Positions 26,097 through 37,900 of a stretch of DNA of 64,000 bases are shown here, one piece after another. A model generated the notes under the pieces. The model ran no database searches and was not told where the DNA came from. It worked only from the letters and a program-made list of their open reading frames with translations. Position 1 is the first letter of the stretch. Each line of letters opens with the position of its first letter. The position numbers and the translations under genes were made by a program. The stretch comes from Cardiocondyla obscurior. Lineage: Eukaryota > Arthropoda > Insecta > Hymenoptera > Formicidae. The stretch spans positions 3,439,001-3,503,000 of the forward strand of contig NC_091871.1 in the NCBI RefSeq assembly GCF_019399895.1. Reading direction: 5' to 3'.

Positions 26097-26145
26097 CGCC
26101 AGAACGAGACGCGGCAAACAAGGACGGCCGCGTCTCGTTCTGGCG
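26097..26145. repeat. Perfect 18-bp stem, 13-nt loop inverted repeat
   Basis: The left arm CGCCAGAACGAGACGCGG (26097-26114) and the right arm CCGCGTCTCGTTCTGGCG (26128-26145) are exact reverse complements around a 13-nt loop. Pairing stops abruptly at the base apart from a possible GCG/CGC clamp after an internal loop. The stem is GC-rich and would be very stable in RNA from either strand. It is shorter than a typical animal pre-miRNA stem and has no mismatches. A recent inverted duplication or a structural RNA element is therefore at least as likely as a miRNA. Confidence 0.9.
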
Positions 26146-26642
26146 CGCAACGCGCTCTTAAATTAATCGTGAAAAGGTCTAAACAACAGAACAATAGTCT
26201 GTAATTAATAATTAAACACAAGTAATGCAAAAAAATAAAGTTTCAAAGAAGTTCTCAGCAAACGGAACGAAAGACTTGCCCCGCTATCGATTGTCGTAAC
26301 GAATTCGCACCAAGTACCAACCTCGTAACGCCCGTTGTAATTTGCGTGCTTTACTACGCACACGATAAAGCAGTTCTATCAATGCCCTTTTGCCTTGCGC
26401 TTTTATTCTTCCGGTCGAATAAATTGCGCGGCGATACATTATCGCCGGTAGTCGTGAGTAAAGGATGATCTATTTAAGCGTCGGACTTTCCTCGAAGACT
26501 CGGATTCGCCAACGGCGTGTTAAATTATTACGCGGCCCTCGCGCCTTTTATATCACACCCCCTTCTCCTTCATCCCGGCAGCTACGACTTTTAGTACGGC
26601 GCAACCTCATCAAAGATGTAGAAGCGGCAAATAAACGTTTAC

Positions 26643-26669
26643 GCCCGCCGCCGCCGCCGCCTCCGCCGC
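26643..26669. repeat. (GCC)n microsatellite
   Basis: A run of GCC/CCG triplets with one CTC interruption. It encodes proline or glycine runs in low-complexity frames. Confidence 0.9.
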
Positions 26670-27688
26670 GCGCGATGCGATTCCGTCGCGATCGAAACGT
26701 TGCGAGTATTAAATTTCTCGCCCACCTCGCTCCGCTTTTTTTCCCTTCCCTCCCCCTCCCCCTTCCTTTCCTTCCGCGGAAATAAAACTTTACGCATTCT
26801 GCCATTAAACTTTCTAATAGGGTCGGCCGGCATTAAAGCGGTTCTTTTGCGCGCGCGGCCGCGCCCGGCGAAATAAATTTCAATATCCGCCTGGTTGCGA
26901 TCGGCATAAATAAAAACAGCACGTGCACGGCTTAACGGCCACGTCAATATTTATTTGACGTCCCGAGGCTCGTTAATACCTTATATTAATTAAGCGGGAC
27001 GCGCCCGCCCGACAATTTACTTATCGGGAAGCGATTCTTATCGGTCAGTAGATATACATATCGGCCACCAGGCTAATCGGCCCCGGTGTCTATTATCGAC
27101 GCGGAATATCCCGAACGGATGCTCTTGGCGGTATAAGAATCTCGGGGATCGATCTCGCGGGATCAAATTAATTTTTTTTTTTTTTTTTTACACCGACGAT
27201 AAATCCATTCTCGGATAAATCCCGCGATAATCCTCGCGTGGAAATATATTTGATTTTCATCCGGAAAAGATGCGCGGTAAAATAATAACGCGCGACGCTA
27301 CGGATTTATAGCGAGCCACTTGTATTTTGTTTGCAAAGTTGTTGCGTCGCCGTTTCTCCGTTTTCCATTTTCAAATTTAAACGGCGCTCGCTCGAAATTT
27401 AAATAATGTGTACTTCGAGGAAACTGGGACATCTCCTATCGCGCTTAGCTCAGGTAAGAGAGCATCGAGAACCCGAAGGATATAGATACGATCCTCGGAT
27501 AGGGGAAGGGGGCGAAGGGCGAGAGAGCTCTCGCTTCGGATGAAAGCCGAGTAACGCGCGCGTGCGTTCGCGACTACGAGTGGAATGCAAATATCACTAC
27601 GGCCGATAACGCGAGGTCAATTCTCCGCCGTTCGTTTGTCCGTTCTTGCTGTATCCCGTCCCGGTTTCCCGGTCCCTTTCTTGGCCAG

Positions 27689-27781
27689 CTACTCGACGAA
27701 GCACCCACCCTCCCGGCATCGCGATCGAGTAATTATCGGGACCGCCGCAAAAACCCGCGCCGCTTCCCCGAAGCTCTTTCG
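27689..27781 (+). other. Possible 93-nt exon
   Basis: A pyrimidine-rich run ending CCCTTTCTTGGCCAG precedes, and the donor TTTCG|GTAAGTAAA follows. The block is 93 nt, divisible by three. It is open in phase 0, beginning Leu-Leu-Asp-Glu-Ala-Pro-Thr-Leu-Pro-Ala-Ser-Arg and ending Phe-Pro-Glu-Ala-Leu-Ser. A second frame is also open, as expected in GC-rich DNA, so coding is not established. No homologue is recognised. The case rests only on the paired splice signals. Confidence 0.2.
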
Positions 27782-30316
27782 GTAAGTAAAATGCAGTTAA
27801 TGCGGTATTTATCGAGTTGCCCGGTTCGAAGGTAGTCCCGTGAAAATCCGATTTCCAAAACATCGCTTCGCAGGACTTTGCACGCCTAAAGTCGTGCGCG
27901 CGTGTCGTTTAATCCGGCCGTTGCTGCGACTCTCTCGCCGCGACGCGAAATTCTCCCATTGAATAAAACGTCCCGAGGAGAAACTTCATTAATCGTCGGG
28001 AAATTTTTAAGAAGAGACGTCATGTATATTGATTACGGATAACGGTCTTTAATAAATAAAAGCTATTTTCTAATTCGACTATATGCATAATATAGCGCAT
28101 ATTAAATTAACCACCGGCACTTCTGACCGACGACTATTTCATTTGATATTTTCGACGATATTTTTAACTTTATGACGACAATTAATTTCGCGCCCTGGAA
28201 AATGTAACGCCCGATCCGCTGCAGCTGCACCGTCACAATTATCCCGATTGACCCTACATATTTAAAAGTTAAAATTGATGCGTATAGATATATCGCGGTG
28301 GGAGATATATCGTCGGCAGCGGGCTACAAATTATCGCCAGGTAAAGGCACAAAGCGTTATGTACCGATATACTCATCCATATTGAGATCGCTCTGTCCCA
28401 CAATGGGCTCTAACCGACTTTTATTCAAAAGCGGGGTTTTTCAACAAAGTTGATGAAAAACACGCCGGCGCCTCCTCCATGGCGAACCGAGCCATTTATC
28501 CAATCACAGTCCGCGATACCGGGCCGGCCGGTGAATTAATAAAAAAGCAATCTACAAACTATCGCAACGATTTATACGTGTAATTCCTCTGATTAACTCG
28601 CGGTATTGCCGCCGCGCGTTTTTATAACGCGCCCGTTTACGCGTCGGCGGAATTGCGCGCGGCCCGCGTCAATGATTGTAATTTTATTACATGCAACAAA
28701 TCGAAATTCCAACCTAGTCGCCAGGTAAATTCGACATTAGCGGGCGCAAACGTTTTACGTTAAAATAGGACGGGCGCCAATTATTCGATTCGCGAAAATG
28801 GAGATTAATTAACATTTAGAAGCCCGCGGTGTAAACAATGTCAAGCGATAAGCACCGGCAAGGCAAACGAATTTCTACCGACGAACTCCTAGAATTTACA
28901 GACGGTAATTGAATTACAGTTTATACATTATAATATTGAATATCGAATGAACGTTGTAACCCTGCCCCTCAGCGCGAAATTGTAAATTGCTCGGGTTGAT
29001 TTCAAATCCCGTCGATCCTTCGTCTATTTGCTCGTTGCCCCGTCCCTGCTAAAAATCTGTTACATTAAATAAATGCGACGCCCTATTTTTAATTAATAAA
29101 GATAAATAAAATGCGACGAGTCGCGGAGCTCGCGTTGCCTTTGATTGCGCTTTTAACTCGATTCGCACAGATGAATAGCTTTAGGAAAATAAACGCGCAT
29201 CTCCCCCTCCTTCCATTTCTCTTTTCCCCCCTCGCTCGCTCTTCGTCATTAACGCGGCGATTCGCGATGCATATACGCGTGCATGTACGTGACGTAGTCC
29301 CACGTCCCACGCGACCCCACGGTCACTGCCAATTAGGTGTGACTCGCATAATTTGTGCCATCATCCTAGACAATCGACGGCATCGCCTGGTAGTAAATGA
29401 GGAAAATCTGCACACAATGCCTCTCGCGATGGTGTACACGGCTCTCTCCCTGCTCCCTTCGCGGGGAGGCGAACGAACACGTACCCCGCAGGACGGGCAC
29501 GGAGAGAAAGTCGCGGGAGAGAAGGACGAGGGGCCGCAGAAAAGAATACTCCGCGATTACTCCTCGCGACATCGATGTATCCCCATACGCGGAGCTATCA
29601 ATTTCTATTGTATTCACCGTAAGAAAAAGATCGGCACTAAACAACTTGGAAATTGTACGCGCGGAATGAATAATTAGTTTCTCGATACTCCGCCGTACGC
29701 CGTGAAACTTTATTCGACAAGTACGCGTATTACCAGCGAACTCCCGCTTTCTTTCATTCGGCGCAGATCACAGCGCGGCGTGTGTCTCGTTTGAAAATGG
29801 AATCTAGATTAATTCGGGAATATCTGTATAGGTTGGCTAAATGGCGATTGTCAAAGAGACGTAACGCGGGACTCATCAAAGAGTCGACCGTTCGGCGCGG
29901 AGAATGAAAGGGTCAGACCCTCGACGGAACGCTCAGGCGGCGTGCCGCTCTATATCCAATTAATTAGACTTTCGACTACGCGCCGTCTAACGGGGGCTTC
30001 TAAATGCATGAAGCGCGTGCGGCGGCGGCGGCAGCGGCCGGGAGGGAGAGACGGGAGGGCGGAGGGCCTGCCGTTGGAAATTCGCGAATCTCGCGGCAAT
30101 ATCGCGGCCGCTATGAATACGATACCGCTGCCGGTCATCGCGCACGCAGCTCGCAACAACCCTCGCGCGCCGTCCGGCCGTCAACCGTCCTTGCCTACCA
30201 CCCCCGGCCCTACCCGCCGAACACCCTTCCCTCCACCGGGTGGTTGTACGCGACCCGCGCTTGACGCGCGCTCGTCCTCTTTTCAGCACGCGCTGGTCCT
30301 TTGTTGACGCGTTCCT

Positions 30317-30340
30317 GTTTGTCATTCCGTTTGTCATTCC
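30317..30340. repeat. Exact tandem duplication, 12-bp unit x2
   Basis: GTTTGTCATTCC occurs twice in direct succession. A further GTTTGTC follows a few bases later, so the slippage may have extended further. Confidence 0.9.
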
Positions 30341-33300
30341 ATTGCCGTTGTTTGTCGCCCGCCGCCGCACGTTGCTGACGCTGTCATTGTCGAACCGCGA
30401 ATCGCGGCCGATAAAACCGGCCAGGGAAGGGAGATCGTTCGACTGCGCGCGCGGGTGGCTCTCGCGATGACGATCGAGACGGCGCCAATAACGCGCGTTA
30501 CGAACGAGCGTGGCTTTCTCCTACGTAACCGATAGCGTATCTCGAAAGAATGTTATACGATCCCTCCCTCCCCCGCAAACGCGGTCTCGTTTCAGCGAGA
30601 ATCGTCGTGCCATCGCGGTACGAAAGATAGATATCGCAGCTCGTGCGCTTGTAATTTACGACGGGCCGTTCGCACCGTAACTTTTTGCATTATGCGCCCG
30701 TTGAGAGAACAATTGGCGTTACCGTTAACCTGCATAAGCACGCTAAAAAGTTTGCCGGGACATATCCTACTCGCTATTATTACCATTTTGCTTCGTTAGC
30801 CTTGTTAATCTTTCGCTGCGCAACCGCGACTTTCCGGCTACCGCCGTAAAGAAAGCAGAATGTAGAGAAAAAAAAAAAAAAAAAAGAAAAAAAGAAACCG
30901 ACTCGATAACTACGACAATGTTATCTTTGCCGACGAAGATCGAGTTGAAATTCCGAATTCCGTTCTTCCGCGGAATTTAAGAAGACAAAGCTAACAGCGA
31001 GATTTTTTTAAACTTATGGCGGAACAAGATACGCGCTTGAATTGTTCCGCAGCATCGATTTCCATTGGTCGGACGGATATCGCGCCGTCCTTTCGAGTGG
31101 GCCCTCATCCACGCTAACCGCCAGTCATTCTCGCCGAATGGAAGGGTTCGCGGAATTGCAGGGGGGGCGGGAAAAGGGGATGCAGGCGAAAAAATAGGGC
31201 ACGCGGAGGGAGAGGACGAATTGGGAAACGCCGGCACGATCGTAACCGTAAACGTAAACATAAAGCCGAAATGATAAACGCAGCGGGTATACTTAATGGT
31301 ACGGCCATTCCGAAAGGGTAGGCGCGCGCCCTTGTACGCGTTTCCCCCCATCCCCTCCTCCCCCTTTTCACGCACGTAGGAGCGCGGCACGCGAGTGCAC
31401 GCGCGCATGTGAGTGCGCGTTTATCGCGCGCGCTTTACGCATTTCGGAGGCGATAGAGAGCGATAGGGTTGAGCCGTGATGGTGAGGGACGCAAAGGGAA
31501 ACTAGGGCCAGACCGATCGACGCTATCGGCGGCCACCCGCCACCGCCGATTCGGACCCGCGTCGATATTTCGCATTCGTCATACACAGCCGCCCGTACCG
31601 ATCGACCATCGCGATCGCCGATAGGCTCGCGGCCGGGACAGATACCGGGTCGCAGCGTCTCTTTAATTGGCCGTTCCTCACCGACGATTTTAACGAGCGA
31701 TCACGGCGCCGAGAGCGGCGCCGATGACCGTTTTGTTTCCGATCCCCGGGCGACGACGACTCCACTCGGATCAGCGACTTTTCGTACGCGCCCGTTTTGC
31801 AAACGCGCGATGAAGCGCGCGTATGGCCTGCGTGCTGTAGACACGAGTGCCCGTCTCGCGCAATCATCGCACGTTTTACTGATCGGGGAAAATGCCGATA
31901 GCGCGCGCCAGTTTCCCCGAGTTTTGCAAAAGCAATCAATGGTCGTTGAGAATTTCAACCCGCAGTAATTAGAATTGTTCTCGAGAAACGCTTCTATTTA
32001 CTACAGATTGAAAGTCTTCCGTCTATCTCAAATGTTCGGAAAATAAAGTCTTATCTTGCTAATCGAGGATGACATAATGAGTTAATAATTTTCATTAGAT
32101 TCTAACGGGGCTCTCTTCCCAATAAATCACGGTAACCTATTGCAACAGCGATATTATTTCCCGCCTATTTAATTATTACATTATTGAATGAGGAAAGATG
32201 CATTATGTAACTTTGACGTCGCCGGCAGTCCATGGAAAATCACGTTTGTTTATCCCCATTAAGCTCTTAATAGCGCCGCGAAGAGAATTTACGATCGCGC
32301 GAATAAAAGTCGTCGCTGGAGGAACGAGTTCGAACGACCATCGGTTTGCTCAAAGCGTTTAATTCTGCGTGCGCAACAGAAGAGATGAACGCTACCGAGT
32401 ATAATACCGCGAAGATAAGTTTATGCCGAGATTCCCTTTTTTTTTTTTCTCTCTCTCTCTTTCTCTCTTTTTGTGCGCACGATGTCACTTTCATTAGCGA
32501 TTTTAACGACTGGTACGGCCGTGTAACGCGTCCTCATTCTTTATGTCCTCGGCGAAAAGCGACCGAGTGTATATCGAAGGATGATCGAAAAATGCGCCGC
32601 CGCACATCGTGGATTCATTAACGCGATAGCTCGCCGTCATTACTCGGCGATTTCACTTGGAATCGCACGTAATCGTCGATCGGTCTCTAAGTAGAGGAGC
32701 GTATTTTCGCAATAAAACGAGATAAAAATCGAAAAATCTCTCGTTCGCGTTTCTGTATCGGTGACGCGTACACCCGATAGATACACAAGGCTGGATAATC
32801 GCGAGTTTTATTGTCTCAACAGGAAGGATCTCCGGTGTCCGATATAAACACGCGAAACGGACAGCCGCGCTTAGCGCTAAATGCGCGCGACGGTGAATAT
32901 GGAACAAAGAACGCGAAAGAACTTCAGCTCGGCGCGATATCGCTATTTTTACATGAATCGATAAGAAACGAACGTAGAGCCAGCTAAGAGGAGCGTCAAT
33001 AGCCTTAACTCGATTATGGCGAGTTCGAGATTTACATTCGCAACGATGGAAACAAAATGTCAAAGTGGAAAACTTTATGTGATATCGCGATGTTTAAACG
33101 TTAATAATTTAAATATGCGCCGGATGGCGGGCCGTTAAATTTTCATTCGTAAGAAATCGGCGTGTCCAAGAATTCTTAATCGAGATAAAGTTAACAAATA
33201 AAATCGCGTCCCTCGCCTTATTGTTTCGCACCGTGTTTACTCCCGCGGGACTAAATAAATCCACCTACAGACTCTTGCGCGATTTATTGCCTTTATTTAG

Positions 33301-34079
33301 TCGACGGCTAAAAATAGACTCCCGGTAACGTCCGTTCTTCTTCATGATTTCGATTCGTATCCGAGCGGAGTCATTAAGTTCCGTGCGCGGAACAGACGGT
33401 ATCGAACAGGAATGAAAGCGTTCACAATGACAACGCCGGTATATCGACAATGCCCGAAGTCATTCGGCGATCATCATCGGGCTTTCCTGGATGGGACAGC
33501 ATTTCCGGACGACGCTTCTCGTTGTCGTTATCAGCGCGAGAGAAAATGTAAGGGAACCGCACGCGAGGCGTATCAGAATTTCAAGTTGAAAAATAAATAT
33601 GAAATAAATTTTTTATTGACGAAAGTTTGACGAAAATTAATTTTCATTGCACAGTTTTATATATTTTTCATGCAACTCTTAAACAATTAAATGTATAATA
33701 AAATGTTAATTTTGAGTTTTAATTAACTGTTATTTTAAAAGAACTTTATTTCAAAATTTAATAAAAAATTATGCTCAAAGAAAATATATATTCGAGTAAA
33801 AGAAAAACAAGAAAAAAAAAAAGAAGAAGAAAAATCGGGTAAGGTAGACAGTAACATTTATGCCAATTTATCTCTAATGATGATCGTTCCGGTGAATAAA
33901 CGATGACTTATCTGAAGAGATAGAAAAGTTATATATGTATATATATGATTCGTGCAAACAATGTCGTCGATAAAATACGATAGAGTCATTTCTCTTACTT
34001 TTTTCTACTTCGGAACATATAAACGCCGTTTAAGAGGAAACGAACGACTTTCGATGTACCCCGTGTATGCACATGTGGC

Positions 34080-34900
34080 TGGCGACCGGTGCGCAACGGT
34101 GCGGGGAAGAGGGGGGTGAGGCAGGGGGGACGAGAGTGACAGCGCGGGGAGGACGGCTGAGGATAGGGGGACGAAGGCATAGAGCTCGGAGCTGTAGAGC
34201 CCTCGCTTGGCAGGATGTAGGCGTATAACAATGACAAACCGTGAAACAATGCCGGGCGCCACTGGAAAAATTCCAAAAAACGCGGATAATAAAAACGAGA
34301 GCTCGCGTGCGCGCCGAACCCCCGGTGTGTCCCGCATTGGTGGTCGGCGCGCGATGGCGTCGACCGTCGTCGGTGTCGGTGTCGGCACCAGCGTCGGCCT
34401 ACGCGCGACGTGTGCTGGTAGCGGGTGTCGACGTCGGCGTCGTCGTCGCCGTCATCGTCGGCGAGTAGGCACGGCTCGGTGGTGGTGGCGTTGGCGTTGG
34501 GCGGCGGGCGGGCGGGCGGTAGCGACGGCGGTGACGGTCGTGGTGAGACAAAAAATGGGGGTGGACGGGGAGGGTGGAAAAAATGCAAAAGCCCTGGCGT
34601 GCACGGCGCTTCGTCGGGGGACAATACGCGGCGATGAATGCCTATTATATTTATCTGTAACAGGCGTTCCATAAAGCAAATAACACAGAAGTGTAGCGAG
34701 GGAAAAATCGAGCTTTTTTTTCGACGCGCCACAGCGCCGCGAGAACCCGCGTTGAAAAAAAAAAAAAAGGAAAAAAAAAAGGAGGGCGAGCCGACGAGAG
34801 GCGGCGGCGCGGGGAGGCAACGCGGACACTGCCGGGGGTTTCGGAGTGCGGGTGGCTGAAAATTCGAGTCCTAGGGCGTCGATATGGTCGAGGCCTCTCT
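34080..34900. other. CG-rich block with triplet-like periodicity
   Basis: This is dense G-rich sequence (34100-34160) followed by GTCGGT/GTCGTC-type triplet repeats (34360-34470) and the G-quadruplex motif. The longest open frame in the window (245 codons, minus strand, about 33995-34732) runs through it. That frame is proline-, serine- and arginine-rich with no recognisable domain, and I attribute it to stop-codon scarcity in GC-rich repeats. A CpG-rich promoter or 5'-untranslated region is possible but no core promoter element stands out. Confidence 0.4.
34499..34516 (+). other. G-quadruplex motif
   Basis: GGGCGGCGGGCGGGCGGG has four GGG runs with loops of 4, 1 and 1 nt, meeting the usual G3N1-7 pattern on the + strand. 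It lies in the most CG-rich block of the window (about 34080-34900). Confidence 0.85.
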
Positions 34901-37900
34901 CCCTCGGGCTTTTCTCTCGCTCGAGTTCTATTTTTTACGCGACGTTCTTTTTTCCGCGATGAAAGGGTTAATGCGTTTCGCTCGGCTACGATATCACCGG
35001 CCGCGATATACATCTTTGCACCAATACGCGCGAGCGTAATCTTTTGTTAGAATACTGGATGCGACAATGAATATGATTTTGTAGTTGATTCAATGTGAGA
35101 TTTACGTTTTTCTCTAGATACAAGATTTTTTTGTATCGCATCTCTGGACACGTTTTAAGATTTTTGTATAAAAATATTTAAAGCATTTTGAAGTTATTAC
35201 CGCGCAACGTAACTTTGAAAGATTGTGCTTAAAAATCACATAACGCAGTAGTTAAGATTTTTCTTTGTCGGCATTGATTTTCTCAGAACGTGCGAACTTT
35301 CCAGCTTTCATAGAAATCATTAAAAAAATGTATGAAGAATATTGCATATATTAAGGTGACTCTACAACGATATGATTACCGAGTTAATTATGGGTGCTAA
35401 AACCGGAAAGGGCCGACAGAGTGTGGCGGCAGCTCTGTTGAATAACCGCAGAAAATTTGGCGCGCCGTAAAACCTCTCGTGGAAGATTAGAAAGTGACGA
35501 AGCGCCTCCGAGATGTAAGCCATGAATAGAGATGAAACTACTCCGTAACTTTCCGACTATCTCGTCTCCGGTGAAAATTTTTCATTTGCCACCGAATTTT
35601 CCGTCGCACCTGTTATCGCGGATTGCAAATACGGCGGAAGTTTTACTCCCGCAATTCCCACGGATGAGATCAGTTCTCCTAATCGTATTGAAATGATCTT
35701 GATAACAGACATATGTACATTTACAACGTGCATACACGATTTTATTTTAATAATACCTTTTTAAAACTCGACTATAATTTTCTTTCAAGATCTCGCAATA
35801 CGTTATCAAATATATGAATTTTTTAAATCACATATATCGGATATATCTATTTAATTGCACCGCAATCGCTTCTATCGCGACGTATAAAAATTATTCCGAA
35901 AGTATTTGCGGGGAATAAAAACGGTGTATAAAAATCCGCGCGCGTGACGAGTCGATCACTCGCCGTAAAGTTCGCTGGCAATTTCGACGAGAGATTCATA
36001 GAGATCGTGGCGAGGTCCACGTAGCGGCGAAAAGCGCCGGCACGATTTTATTGAGATAGGTCGGCGACGGTCAGAATACCTCGGCTTACCCCTTTGGCTC
36101 GAATTTTCGCGAGGAATCGCAATCGGATAAAGCCAGCCGGCGGGTAGCAAGCGCGGCGGCCGGTAGAGAGAATACCGTGGATAGAATAACGTAGAGCGCG
36201 ACGGGGTGGACGAACGCGAGAGGGTGAATGAAAAGAGAGAAGGGAGAGAGGCGATAGAGAAACCGAGAAAGAGAGAGAGAGCGGACGAAGCGTGGAGGTG
36301 TATGCCAAAAACTATAACCTGTTGCACGCCGCGGCAGGAAGCCCGAAAAACGCCTCTAGCCTCTCTCGTCCCTTTTACTCCACCCTCTCATAATCCACCG
36401 CCCTTTTCGCCCCTGCGGCCGCCCGAACTCGACGCTGAACTTCTCGCCGCCGTGTCGAGCAAGGAATTCCACGGCGGCAGACACTCGATAACCCATCATT
36501 TGCCATCGGATCGTCTCGAGACTTCGGGTACCCGCGCGTCACGAAGCTCTCGAATGAGAAACGCGACGGAATTTCTCGGTGGCTGCCCTTTTCTCTCTCT
36601 CTTTCTTTCTCTTTCTAACCTTTCCCACTCGTCGTCTACTTCTAAATACACCGGTGAGTAAACGGGTTAAACTTTTAACCCGCTGTCGATGCGCTATTCA
36701 ATTTCCAGCTTATCTCCGAGTTACGCGTAATGAAATTTAAAATAACTGAATTTTCGTGCGAGCGCGCGCGAGCAGGCCCCGCGATCCGATTAGTACATAA
36801 AGCGAAATGAAAAAGAGCCCGACGAGAAGTTTACGTCACCGAAGGTAACACGTGTGACAAAATCTGCTTGCGCCGAAACGGCACGGCAACTCGATTCTCG
36901 TTCGTCCTGCGAAAAAAAAAAAAAAAAGAGAGAAAAAAATCGCCGGGCGAAAAACCTCTCTCGTAAAATCGGTCTCGCCGCCGATCCCGCCGGCTCCCCA
37001 GCCCACTCACCCCTTTCTCCTCTTCCCTCCCCCTTTCCACCCCGCATGGCTCTCGTGTCATCGACGTCCTCTCGCGTGTATTTTTATGAAATCATTGTTT
37101 CGGACGACAATACACCGGGATGAGCAGCGCACAATGACTGCATCGGCGGCAGAGATGCGGAGGTGGAGGCTGTGCGAAGAAGGGAAAAAAGAGAGCCGGG
37201 GACGCGGAGGAGGAGCGGAAAAGGGAGACCGGTATCCATTCGAGAGGGAGGAAAGGGTGGTGCGGGCGGAGAGGCCGACGGGACGTGGCGGAAAAGCACG
37301 TACGCCAACACGCGCCACATTCAGTCGTTCGTTCGTTCGGTTCTTTGTGATGACTGTCGATGAAACGATGACATATTTTTCCGGATTTTCACTCCCGGGG
37401 TGCCCCGCGGCTCTGCCATTCACACCTTCCCTCACACGTCCCCCTCCTCGTGTGCGCTCGGAACCCGCGAGCGTGCATCCTGCGCCTTCTTTTCACGTCT
37501 CCGTGTCTCGCCGCGCTTTCTTTCAGCACGTCGCGCGTCATTCTCCGTGCGTCCCTCGCGTTTAACCCTTTCCCCGTGAGTGATTTACATGTAAAACGAA
37601 CCACGCGATTGTCGCGGAACAGCGCGCGATTTAATTTTCTTTCGGACGCCGTGCGTGACGTAATGCGCGGCAGATAGCGCTAATAAATCCAGGCAGCGAA
37701 TAATGGCTAATCCCACGATTAATTAATTATAGATCCGCGAAGATAGCGCAATTTTTTTTTTATAACACTATCTAATTGGTATTCATTAAAATGTTTATCT
37801 TTATTGCCGTTGTCGGCGGACTGCGGGCTCCAGCCTGATAAACCTCTTAACCGTCATGTGACCGTCTCATAAATAATATAATCTTTATGGAATCTTTATT

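Larger units (their letters stand above)
24700..33990. other. No gene seen, apart from the sites listed
   Basis: The AT-rich island around the 24.6 kb exon candidate extends to about 25500. GC-rich DNA follows to about 33560, with pyrimidine islands at 26720-26780 and 27650-27720 and A/T tracts at 25290, 27170-27190, 30868-30897 and 32440. Donor-like CTCAG|GTAAGAG at 27453 and CCAG|GTAAA at 28341 and 28725 have poor upstream tracts. Frames up to 188 codons (29111-29677) look random in composition. Confidence 0.55.

Noticed and set aside
29111..29677. 188-codon + strand frame with a moderately hydrophobic start
   Set aside because: The start resembles a signal peptide only loosely, the rest looks random, and there is no known motif. 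An overlapping frame on the other strand is also open.
33995..34732. Longest open frame, 245 codons on the minus strand
   Set aside because: Its composition is Pro/Ser/Arg-rich and driven by GC-rich repeats. Overlapping long frames exist on the other strand, and there is no domain and no splice or promoter context.
37527..37575. 49-nt block between TTTCTTTCAG and GTGAGT as a micro-exon
   Set aside because: The donor is preceded by CCC rather than AG, there is no paralogue or conserved frame, and the region is CT-rich, so acceptor-like sites are expected by chance.
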